This document shows positions 1 to 9,161 of a DNA stretch of 39,284 nt, piece after piece. The DNA is taken from NCBI GenBank assembly GCA_050245975.1, contig JBFWWW010000013.1, positions 1 through 39,284 on the forward strand, in the 5' to 3' direction. A model generated the notes under the pieces. The model worked only from the letters and a program-made list of their open reading frames with translations. It had not been told where the DNA came from and did no database searches. Position 1 is the first letter of the stretch. Each line of letters begins with the position of its first letter. The DNA comes from JBFWWW01 sp050245975. GTDB taxonomy: Bacteria > Pseudomonadota > Alphaproteobacteria > Rhizobiales > Hyphomicrobiaceae. The position numbers and the translations under genes were made by a program.

Positions 1-1
1 G

Positions 2-679
2 GACTACGCGTTCGGCCGCGACGGCGTGAAAGCCTTCCGCGAGGCGCTGGCGGGCACGGGCGCGAAGCTGGTGCACGAGGAATACGCGCCGACCGACACG
101 CAGGACTTCACGGCCCACGCGCAACGCATCTTCGATGCGCTCAAGAACGAGCAGGGGCGCAAGATCATCTTCATGATCTGGGCCGGCGCCGGCAATCCCA
201 TGGGCAAGGTCAAGGCCATGAACCCCGAGCGGTTCGGCGTCGAGATCGCCACCGGCGGCAACATCCTGGCGGCCATGAAGGCCTACAAGGACCTGCCCGG
301 CATGGAGGGTGCGACCTATTACTACTACGACATCCCCAAGAACCCGGTGAACGACTGGCTCGTGACCGAGCACAAGAAGCGCTATAACGCGCCGCCCGAC
401 TTCTTCACCGCGGGCGGCATGGCGGCCGGCATCGCCGTCGTCGAGGCTCTCAAGAAGGCCGGCTCGACCGACACCGAGAAGCTCATCACGGCCATGGAAG
501 GCATGGAGTTCATGACGCCGAAGGGCAAGATGATCTTCCGCAAGGAGGACCATCAGGCGCTCCAGTCCATGTACCACTTCAAGATCAAGGTCGATCCGAA
601 CGTGGAATGGGGCATCCCGGAGCTGGTGCGCGAGCTCAAGATCGAGGACATGAAGATCCCGATCGCCAACAAGCGTTGA
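2..679 (+). CDS. Branched-chain amino acid-type ABC transporter substrate-binding protein, C-terminal part
   Basis: The frame is open from base 2, so the gene begins upstream of the window; about 225 residues remain. The sequence has the periplasmic-binding-protein type I (LivJ/Leu-Ile-Val) look: a second-lobe stretch with DYAFGRDGVKAF, the YYYYDIP segment, then the FTAGGMAAGIAVVEALKKAG and MEGMEFMTPKGKM blocks typical of this family's C-terminus. It would bind the substrate in the periplasm and deliver it to LivH/LivM. It lies 68 bases ahead of the livG-type ATPase on the same strand, so it is the first visible gene of the transporter operon. Proteins of this family also bind urea, amides and aromatic acids. 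The acyl-CoA ligase and MaoC operon facing it suggests an organic-acid ligand, which is inference only. Confidence 0.9.
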   Translation, partial: DYAFGRDGVKAFREALAGTGAKLVHEEYAPTDTQDFTAHAQRIFDALKNEQGRKIIFMIWAGAGNPMGKVKAMNPERFGVEIATGGNILAAMKAYKDLPGMEGATYYYYDIPKNPVNDWLVTEHKKRYNAPPDFFTAGGMAAGIAVVEALKKAGSTDTEKLITAMEGMEFMTPKGKMIFRKEDHQALQSMYHFKIKVDPNVEWGIPELVRELKIEDMKIPIANKR

Positions 680-747
680 TCTTCCGGGATGGCGGTGCCG
701 ATCGCGCCGCCATCCGCCATTCCGTCCGGCCGGGCCGGACAGTCGTG

Positions 748-1540
748 ATGAGCGAGCAACCGGTCCTCGAAACCCGCGACCTGACGATCCGTTTCGGCGG
801 CCATGTCGCCGTCGATGCGGTATCCTGTGCGTTCGGGCGCGGCACGCTCACCGCGATCGTCGGTCCCAACGGTGCCGGCAAGACCACCTACTTCAACCTC
901 ATCTCCGGCCAGCTTCCGGCGACCGCGGGGCAGGTGCTCCTGCATGGCGCCGATATATCCCGCCTTTCGGTCGCCGAGCGCACCCGACGCGGCATCGGTC
1001 GCGCCTTCCAGCTCACGAACCTCTTTCCCAACCTGACGGTGCGGGAGAATGTTCGTCTCGTCGTGCAGGCCAGGATCCAGGCCAGGATCCAGGCGAGGGC
1101 GGGCCGCGGCCTCGACCTGCTGACGATGGCCGCGAGCCACACCGGGCAGATCGCGCAGGCCGAAGCGGTCCTGTCGCGCGTCGCGCTCATTGATCAGGCG
1201 GACCAGAAGGTGGCGGCGCTGCCGCATGGCGACCAGCGCAAGCTCGAGGTCGCCCTCCTGATCGCGCTCGACCCCGACGTGCTGATGTTCGACGAGCCGA
1301 CCGCCGGCATGAGCGTGGACGATGTGCCCGTGATCCTCGATCTCATCACCGGCCTCAAGGCCGATCCGGCCAAGACGATCCTGCTCGTCGAGCACAAGAT
1401 GGACGTGATCCGCTCGCTCGCCGACCGCATCATCGTGCTGCACAACGGGCGCCTCGTTGCGGACGGCGAGCCGGCCGCGGTCATCGCCTCGCCGATCGTG
1501 CAACAGGCCTATCTCGGCACCGAGCCGGCCGAGGCCGCAC

Positions 1541-1548
<8 letters not shown>
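748..1548 (+). CDS. livG: ABC transporter ATP-binding protein, LivG type
   Basis: A 266-residue ATPase of the branched-chain amino acid (HAAT) importer class. Walker A GPNGAGKTT is at about residues 39-47, and Walker B MFDEPTAGM lies near residue 180. The signature loop reads LPHGDQRKLEV instead of LSGGQ; this is a known variant in a LivG subgroup, so it need not mean loss of function. I chose the ATG at 748 because the family's N-terminus begins at MSEQPVLETRDL; the open frame runs further upstream inside the binding-protein gene. Residues around 107-118 contain a duplicated ARIQ unit from a 12-base tandem repeat. The stop overlaps the livF start by 8 bases, so the two are translationally coupled. 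Confidence 0.93.
1071..1094 (+). repeat. 12-base in-frame tandem repeat inside livG
   Basis: The unit gccaggatccag occurs twice in direct succession, followed by a near-copy beginning gcgagg. It adds four residues (ARIQ) and keeps the frame, in the region between Walker A and the signature loop where LivG proteins vary in length. It looks like a recent slippage duplication. Confidence 0.75.
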
Positions 1549-2262
<714 letters not shown>

Positions 2263-2266
<4 letters not shown>

Positions 2267-3291
2267 CCGATACCGTGATTGCTCCGCGGATCGAACAGGC
2301 CTCGGCTGCGGAGCGGTTCAAGGCCTGGCTGCCCGTGCTGCTGGTGCCGGCCATTGCCGCCATCGGCTTTCTGCTGATCGGCGAGCCGGCGGGCTGGCTC
2401 ACGCTCACCGTCGCCGGGCTCGCCATGGGCATGATGATTTTCACGATGGCGTCCGGGCTGACGGTGGTGTTCGGTCTCATGGACATCATCAATTTCGGCC
2501 ACGGCGCGTTCGTGTCCGTCGGCGCCTTCGTCGGCTTCTCGGTTCTGGGCTGGCTGGCCGCATGGTCGGACGCTCCCTCGGCGCTCTTCAACCTGCTGGC
2601 ATTGGGTGCGGCGGTCACCGCCGCCATGGCCGTGACGGGCATCGTCGGCTGGGTGTTCGAACGTCTGATCGTGCGTCCCGTCTACGGCGTCCACCTGCAG
2701 CAGATTCTCGTCACCATGGGCGGGCTCATCATCGCCCAGCAGCTCATCCTGGTGATCTGGGGACCCGATGCCATCCATCGCGCGCGGCCCGAGACGCTCA
2801 AGGGGTCTTTGGTGTTCGGGGAAGCGGCGATCGAGAAATATCGGCTTGCCGCCGTCGTGGTCGGCCTCGCTCTCTTTCTCGCCATGCGTTACGTGCTGTC
2901 GCGTACGAAGGTCGGCCTGCTGGTGCGCGCCGGTGTCGAGAACCGGGAGATGGTGGAAGCGCTCGGCTACCGCGTGCGCCGGCTGTTTCTGATCGTCTTC
3001 ATGGCCGGCTCCGCGCTGGCGGGGTTGGGCGGTGTGATGTGGGGCCTTTACCAGGAGACGATCACGGCCCAGATGGGCTCGGAGATCATGATCCTGGTGT
3101 TCATCGTCGTCATCATCGGCGGCCTCGGTTCGGTCGAGGGCTGCTTCATCGGCGCGCTGCTCGTGGGGCTGACTGCCAACTACACCGCGTTCCTCACGCC
3201 GAAGCTGGCGCTGGTATCCAATATCGGTCTGATGGTCGCCATCCTGATGTGGCGGCCGGAAGGTCTCTATGCCGTGGTCAAGGCCAAATAG
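2263..3291 (+). CDS. livH: Branched-chain amino acid-type ABC transporter permease, LivH type
   Basis: A 342-residue inner-membrane permease. After a short hydrophilic N-terminus it has about eight hydrophobic segments, with the LivH landmarks GLMDIINFGHGAF near residue 72 and IIGGLGSVEGCFIGALLVG near residue 285. The start is a GTG that overlaps the livF stop (gtga). A purine-rich ggaggcg sits about 6 bases upstream, which supports this start over the much longer open frame. The N-terminal 20 residues before the first membrane segment are unremarkable. Confidence 0.93.
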
Positions 3292-3300
3292 GAGCGCGGG

Positions 3301-4362
3301 ATGCTGGCACGGCTCATCTCCGGCGATCGGCCCGGCAGCACGGCGCTGACGGTGATCGTCGTCGGGATATTCATCGGCCTGTTGCTGACGCCCTTCCTTT
3401 TTCCCGGCGCGCGCGCGCTCGAGACGGCGGCGCGCATCTGCGTCTTCATCGTTCTCGTTGCGAGCTACGATCTCCTCATCGGCTATGCCGGCATCGTCTC
3501 CTTCGCCCACACGATGTTCTTCGGCATCGGCGCCTACGGCGTCGCCATCGCGCTCTCGAAACTGGGTCCGACGTTCGGCGCCATCGCGCTCGGCGGGGCG
3601 GCAGGCATTGTTGCGGCCATGCTGCTTGCGCTCGCCATCGGCCTCTTCTCGCTGCGGGTGAAAGCGATCTTCTTCGCCATGATCACGCTGGCGGTCGCCA
3701 GCGCGTTCGCGGTGCTTGTCTCCCAGCTCTCGGCCTTCACCGGCGGCGAGGACGGGCTCAACTACCGCATCCCGGAAGTGCTGACGCCGGGCTTCCGGCT
3801 CGTTCAGGAGCGCGTGCTCGGCGCCCGCATCGATGGGCGTCTCATCGCCTACTATCTGATCCTCGTCATCGCCGTTCTCGCCTTCCTCGTCCTGTTGCGT
3901 ATCGTCAACTCGCCGTTCGGGCGCGTCCTGCAGGCCATCCGCGAGAATGCCTTTCGCGCGGAGGCGATCGGCTATCCCGTCGTGGTCTATCGCACCGCCG
4001 CCAACGTATTGTCCGCCGCCGCCGCTGCGCTCGCCGGCATCCTGCTTGCCGTCTGGCTGCGGTACACCGGGCCTGCCACCACGCTGTCGCTGGAGATCAT
4101 GATCGACATCCTGCTGATGGTGGTGATCGGCGGCATGGGCACGATGTACGGCGCGGTCATCGGCGCCACGCTGTTCCTGCTGACGCAGAGCTATCTGCAG
4201 AACCTGATGAAGATCGCATCCGATGCCGTCGGAGGCGTGCCGCTGGTGAGCGGCCTTCTGCATCCCGACCGCTGGCTGCTCTGGCTCGGCGTGCTGTTCG
4301 TGCTCAGCATCTATTTCTTCCCGACCGGCATCGTCGGGCGTCTGCGCCGCGGACGGACCTGA
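3301..4362 (+). CDS. livM: Branched-chain amino acid-type ABC transporter permease, LivM type
   Basis: A 353-residue permease, partner of LivH. It shows the LivM blocks YDLLIGYAGIVSFAHTMFFG near residue 55, the MITLAVASAF segment, and VVIGGMGTMYGAVIGA near residue 275, with 8-9 hydrophobic stretches. A ggag lies 6-9 bases before the ATG, and the gap to livH is 9 bases. This is the last gene of the transporter operon. Its TGA shares the palindrome tgatca with the stop of the convergent MaoC gene, so the two operons abut with no room for a terminator. Confidence 0.94.
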   Translation: MLARLISGDRPGSTALTVIVVGIFIGLLLTPFLFPGARALETAARICVFIVLVASYDLLIGYAGIVSFAHTMFFGIGAYGVAIALSKLGPTFGAIALGGAAGIVAAMLLALAIGLFSLRVKAIFFAMITLAVASAFAVLVSQLSAFTGGEDGLNYRIPEVLTPGFRLVQERVLGARIDGRLIAYYLILVIAVLAFLVLLRIVNSPFGRVLQAIRENAFRAEAIGYPVVVYRTAANVLSAAAAALAGILLAVWLRYTGPATTLSLEIMIDILLMVVIGGMGTMYGAVIGATLFLLTQSYLQNLMKIASDAVGGVPLVSGLLHPDRWLLWLGVLFVLSIYFFPTGIVGRLRRGRT

Positions 4363-4734
4363 TCAGGTCGCGGCAAACCGCGGCTTGGCAAGCACGAGCG
4401 CCCGCCCTTTGCAGACAATCGTTCCGGTCGCCGTTCGGCAGACCGTTTCCAGATCGACGAGCCGCTTGTCCGGCCGCACCCGCGTCACCGTAACCAGGGC
4501 CGTCAGGGGTTCGCCGGCTGCCGCCGCTGCCGGGAATCGCATCTCCTGCTTCAGGTAGTTCGTCCCGGCGCCCGGCAGCTTCATGCCCAGCAGGTAGGAG
4601 AACAGACCTGCAATCAGCGGCTCGGGAACATGCGCCGGATCAGGTTGCGTCTCTCCGGCCAGCGCTGCGAACCGCCGGATCTCCGCGGCGTCGAACGCGC
4701 GCGTGACGCTGGCGCTCTCTCCAACGGAGATCAT
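4363..4734 (-). CDS. MaoC/hotdog-fold protein lacking the hydratase active site
   Basis: A 123-residue single hotdog domain. The second half matches (R)-specific enoyl-CoA hydratases of the PhaJ type: a stretch with GLFSYLLGMKLPGAGTNYL is followed by the RFPAAAAAGEPLTA strand. The first half keeps the IRRFAALAGE helix, but the expected D-x-N-P-x-H-x-D catalytic loop and the HGM helix are missing, apparently by a deletion of about 16 residues (TQPDPAHVPEPL stands in their place). It is therefore unlikely to be catalytic alone. It overlaps the next MaoC gene by ATGA, and that protein keeps the active site, so a heterodimer is the natural reading (inference). It is the last gene of the tetR-ligase-maoC-maoC operon. 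Confidence 0.85.
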   Translation of the reverse strand: MISVGESASVTRAFDAAEIRRFAALAGETQPDPAHVPEPLIAGLFSYLLGMKLPGAGTNYLKQEMRFPAAAAAGEPLTALVTVTRVRPDKRLVDLETVCRTATGTIVCKGRALVLAKPRFAAT

Positions 4735-5110
4735 GCTGCGTCCTCCAGCCGGCACCGGCCCACCAGCACGGCAACGCCGTCCGCTGCGCGGACAATAAGG
4801 ATGTCGAGAGTGTTCGCATCGCCCCGATCGGCCGTGACGTCGATCCGCAGCGGCTCGCCGGCGTAGGCCGGCGCGGGAAACATGAGGTCCTGGCTGGCGA
4901 CGTTCCGCTGCGGATGGCGCGCGCGGACCAGCGCCCAGGCGCGCGCATAGAGCAGCATCCCGTGCGCTACGGTGCGTCCGAACGGTGTGCGCGCCGAGAA
5001 CGCCGCATCGACGTGAATGGGATTGTCGTCGCCGGAGAGCGCCGCGAAGGCATCGAAGTCCGCCTGTCGCGGCGTCCAATCCTCGCTCCAGGCCGCACCG
5101 GGTTCGCCGC

Positions 5111-5114
<4 letters not shown>
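4731..5114 (-). CDS. MaoC/hotdog-fold enoyl-CoA hydratase-like protein
   Basis: A 127-residue hotdog protein with the hydratase signature FAALSGDDNPIHVD near residues 24-37, giving the Asp and His expected for water activation, and VAHGML near residue 51. It lacks the LLG-x-x-LPG segment found in PhaJ, which is present in the neighbouring MaoC protein, so the two look complementary. The start overlaps the ligase stop by 4 bases (ATGA) and its stop overlaps the other maoC start in the same way, which indicates tight translational coupling. The probable role is hydration of a 2-enoyl-CoA made from the acid activated by the ligase. The substrate is unknown. Confidence 0.88.
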
Positions 5115-6628
<1,514 letters not shown>

Positions 6629-6658
6629 CGTGCTGCTCCGCGGGCCTCGCGTGCCGGC

Positions 6659-7249
6659 CTAGGGTTTGATGCCGTGAACGATCAGGTCGTGGGCAGCCTC
6701 GACCATCTCGTCGATCGGCCGGGTCTCCCCCCAGACGGCATAGCGCTCGCCGAGGGACTTGGCGATTCCCATCAGGATCCAGGCGCGGATTTCGGCATCG
6801 CCGGCGCGCATCTGGCCGGCACCCGCCGCGGCGGCGACCGCGTCGCGATAGTTGTCGGCGAACGTTTGGAAATAGGCACGATAGGCGCCGGGATCGACGA
6901 ACAGCGCCTCCTGCACGATGCGGTAGAGGTCCGGCTGGGCGGCGACGAACGTGAGGAAGGCGGCGAGGCCGCGCTTCTCCGCCTCGATGCGGTCCGGAAC
7001 ATGCTCGGTCGCTTCCGACAGGGCACGGCGCAGGCGGCGTCCCATCTCCAGCACGAGCGCGCGGAACACCTCGTCCTTGCTCTTGAAGTAGATGTAGAAG
7101 GTGCCCTGCGCGACGCCCGCGGCCTGCGTGATGCCGCTGATGGACGCCTCGTTGAAGCCGACCGAGCCGATCACCTTCTCGGCCGCGTCAAGGATGGCCT
7201 TGCGCGTCGCCTCGCCACGAGCGGTCTTGGGCTGTGCCGTTGTTTCCAT
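6659..7249 (-). CDS. TetR/AcrR family transcriptional regulator
   Basis: A 196-residue regulator. The N-terminal TetR helix-turn-helix covers about residues 13-60 (ILDAAEKVIGSVGFNEASIS, then GVAQGTFYIYFKSKDEVF). The C-terminal domain is all-helical and would bind the effector, probably an acyl-CoA given the downstream ligase (inference). It is the first gene of the operon with the acyl-CoA ligase and the two MaoC genes. A perfect 7-base inverted repeat ends 16 bases upstream of its ATG and is the likely autoregulatory operator. Confidence 0.93.
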   Translation of the reverse strand: METTAQPKTARGEATRKAILDAAEKVIGSVGFNEASISGITQAAGVAQGTFYIYFKSKDEVFRALVLEMGRRLRRALSEATEHVPDRIEAEKRGLAAFLTFVAAQPDLYRIVQEALFVDPGAYRAYFQTFADNYRDAVAAAAGAGQMRAGDAEIRAWILMGIAKSLGERYAVWGETRPIDEMVEAAHDLIVHGIKP

Positions 7250-7264
7250 GGTCGAATTTCAAGA

Positions 7265-7284
7265 ACATGACGACTGAGTCATGT
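7265..7284. promoter_or_regulatory. Inverted repeat, probable TetR operator
   Basis: Arms acatgac and gtcatgt are perfect reverse complements separated by 6 bases (gactga), giving a 20-base site. It lies 16-35 bases upstream of the tetR ATG, where a bound TetR dimer would block transcription of the tetR-ligase-maoC operon. The spacer side also contains a GAGTC (GANTC) methylation-type site at 7276-7280. Confidence 0.7.
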
Positions 7285-7312
7285 CTCATTTTCGAGCCTG
7301 GCATCCGGCAAG

Positions 7313-8194
7313 TCAAGCGCGCCCGCGCGTTGTTTTGGGCCGTTTGCCCTCGGCGGCGCGTGCAATGTAGCCCGGCAGCGCGAACGACGCGACGTGCACC
7401 TCGGGCGTATAGTACCGGCCTGTTATGTTGCGCCGCTTCATGCGGGCGGCGAGCGTCTTGACCGGCAGCGCGCGCAGGCTGCGGTCATCGCTGGCGAAGT
7501 TGAGCGCGAAAGGTCCGCCGAAATAGCACGGCTGCGTGCAGACGAACGGCGAGGCGTCCTTGAACAGCGCGCGGAAGTACTGGCTCGTGCGCGCCAGGTG
7601 CTCCGGATGGTGGAACGGCAGCCCGTTCTGCGTGATGAGGACGCCGCCGTCGGTCAGCGCACGCTTGCAGTCCGCGAAGAAAGATTTCGTATGCAACACG
7701 GCGCTGGGCCCGATGGGCTCGGAGCTGTCGACGATGATCGCATCGAAGCGCTCGCGCGTTTCGGCGACGTATTTCAGCCCGTCCGCGATGACGATCTCGG
7801 CCTTGGGATGGTCGAACGCGCCGTCGGCGATCTCCGGGTAGTAGCGCAGCGACAGGTCGACCACGCTGCGGTCGATCTCGACCAGTGTCGCCCGGGTCAG
7901 CGACGGATGCTTCAATACCTCGCGCAGCACCCCGCCGTCGCCGCCGCCGACCACCAGCACGCGCTTCGGCCGCTCCAGCATCATCAGCGGAACGTGCGCC
8001 ATCATCTCGTGATAGACGAACTCGTCGGAGGTCGTGAGCTGGCAGACGCCGTCGAGCATCAGGACCGTGCCCCACGTCTTGTTGGTGAAGATGACGAGGT
8101 CCTGGTGCTCGGTTTTCAGCTCGTGCAGCACCCGGTCGGCCTCGAGACGCACCCGCCAGTGGGGGTGGAAGGTCTCCTCGATCCATCGCGCCAT
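7313..8194 (-). CDS. speE: Spermidine synthase (polyamine aminopropyltransferase)
   Basis: A 293-residue enzyme transferring the aminopropyl group of decarboxylated SAM to putrescine. The N-terminal beta domain is followed by a Rossmann methyltransferase-like domain. Seen motifs are TSDEFVYHE near residue 56, VVGGGDGGVLREVLKH at 81-96, EIDRSVVDLS near 107 and DSSEPIGPS at 156-164. The usual wording of the last is D-x-T/S-D-P-x-GPA, so the second acidic residue is Glu159 instead of Asp, a conservative change that may be a lineage variant. A basic tail (KRPKTTRGRA) ends the protein. It follows speD on the same strand, but a terminator lies between them. Confidence 0.92.
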   Translation of the reverse strand: MARWIEETFHPHWRVRLEADRVLHELKTEHQDLVIFTNKTWGTVLMLDGVCQLTTSDEFVYHEMMAHVPLMMLERPKRVLVVGGGDGGVLREVLKHPSLTRATLVEIDRSVVDLSLRYYPEIADGAFDHPKAEIVIADGLKYVAETRERFDAIIVDSSEPIGPSAVLHTKSFFADCKRALTDGGVLITQNGLPFHHPEHLARTSQYFRALFKDASPFVCTQPCYFGGPFALNFASDDRSLRALPVKTLAARMKRRNITGRYYTPEVHVASFALPGYIARAAEGKRPKTTRGRA

Positions 8195-8235
8195 CGCAGT
8201 CTCCGATCATCGCCAGGCAGAGTGGACAAAGAAAA

Positions 8236-8260
8236 GTCGCGCGCACGGGGTGCGCGCGAC
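8236..8260 (-). terminator. Rho-independent terminator downstream of speD
   Basis: An 11-base perfect stem (gtcgcgcgcac / gtgcgcgcgac) with a 3-base loop. Read on the minus strand it is followed at once by TTTTCTTTG. It lies 26 bases past the speD stop and 41 bases before speE, so it would end or attenuate the speD transcript before speE. Confidence 0.85.
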
Positions 8261-8286
8261 CTGTGTCGTTGGGCAACGCCGGGCCG

Positions 8287-8853
8287 TCAAGCGGCGCGGG
8301 TTTTGCCGATCTTCTGTGCGCGCGGCAGGCGAACCGGCGCCTTTTTCTGGGCGGCTGCCCGCCACTTCATCTGCTCGAGCTCCTCGCCCCGCAGATGCTC
8401 CTTGACGACGACTTCGCGCGCCTGGAACGCCTCCTTGAGCACGGGAACGGCAAGCGCCGGCTTGGCTTCCCCGCACATGAAGACGTCGAGAGCGGCGTAG
8501 TCCGCCTCGGGCCAGCTGTGGATGCTGATGTGCGACTCCGACAGCACCGCCACACCAGACACGCCGCCGTTCGGCGTGAAGTGATGCAGATGGATGTGCA
8601 ACAGAGTCGCCCCTGCAACCTCGACGCACCGCTTGAGGGTCCGTTCGATGTGCTTGATGTCATCAAGCCGACGGGCCCCGAACAGGTCGATTATCAGATG
8701 GGTCCCCGCAAACCGGACTCCTTCACGCTCGATGAAGAAGTCTTTTCGGTCCTCGTGCGCTACCTGCGCAACAATACCATGATCTTCCTTTTGGGCGGTG
8801 CTTGAACGAGTCAAGTCCATCCCCAATTGGAAGAGGGTGTCATTAAAGGCCAT
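8287..8853 (-). CDS. speD: S-adenosylmethionine decarboxylase proenzyme
   Basis: A 188-residue pyruvoyl enzyme making decarboxylated SAM for SpeE. The self-cleavage and pyruvoyl site is Glu106-Ser107 in LSESHISIHSWPE, with the conserved Cys127 in DVFMCGE. The core resembles the short Bacillus/Thermotoga type (about 125 residues). It has an N-terminal extension of roughly 44 residues (MAFNDTLFQLGMDLT...) and a basic C-terminal tail rich in Arg, Lys and Ala. A strong ggggaggg ribosome-binding site precedes the ATG. It is transcribed toward speE, with a terminator in between. Confidence 0.93.
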   Translation of the reverse strand: MAFNDTLFQLGMDLTRSSTAQKEDHGIVAQVAHEDRKDFFIEREGVRFAGTHLIIDLFGARRLDDIKHIERTLKRCVEVAGATLLHIHLHHFTPNGGVSGVAVLSESHISIHSWPEADYAALDVFMCGEAKPALAVPVLKEAFQAREVVVKEHLRGEELEQMKWRAAAQKKAPVRLPRAQKIGKTRAA

Positions 8854-9161
8854 ATGACCCTCCCCAACCAGTAGACAGATGTGACCCGCCCGCTCCTTAC
8901 CTTAGGGTTTCAGGATATCCTTGACCTTTGGGGCAGGTGGACGAACGGAGGAGCGTCATATGAGGCCAATCGCCCCCCCGTGCAAGAGCAAATTTCCCCG
9001 GCGATTTGAATTTTTTGCCGCAGAGAGTTTTCACACGGAAACTTAAGTTTTTCCGGGCGCCATTCGAGCGCGTGCGAGTCGGGAGATTGTGTATGTCCAG
9101 CCCGGAGTCGGTGCTCGGGCTCGTCGATCGAAGCGCTGATTCGCCCTCGGGCGCGGCCTCG
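8854..9161. other. Intergenic region between speD and asmA
   Basis: This 308-base region lies upstream of speD and beyond the end of the asmA-family gene, both on the minus strand. It contains the speD ribosome-binding site, a 10-base perfect palindrome aggatatcct at 8912-8921 about 60 bases upstream of the speD ATG, and the candidate small plus-strand ORF at 8960-9046. From 9047 to 9161 I see nothing recognisable. Confidence 0.6.
8960..9046 (+). CDS. Candidate 28-residue small protein
   Basis: ATG to TAA encodes 28 residues beginning MRPIAPPCKSKFPRRFEFF. A very good Shine-Dalgarno sequence (cggaggag, 8946-8953) lies 6 bases before the ATG, better than those of many long genes here, and this is the reason for proposing it. 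The peptide is basic and aromatic, with one Cys, no clear membrane segment and no family I recognise. It sits alone on the plus strand between two minus-strand genes, so it needs its own promoter; a TTGACC at 8921-8926 is the only hint. It could equally be a chance ORF. Confidence 0.4.
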   Translation: MRPIAPPCKSKFPRRFEFFAAESFHTET

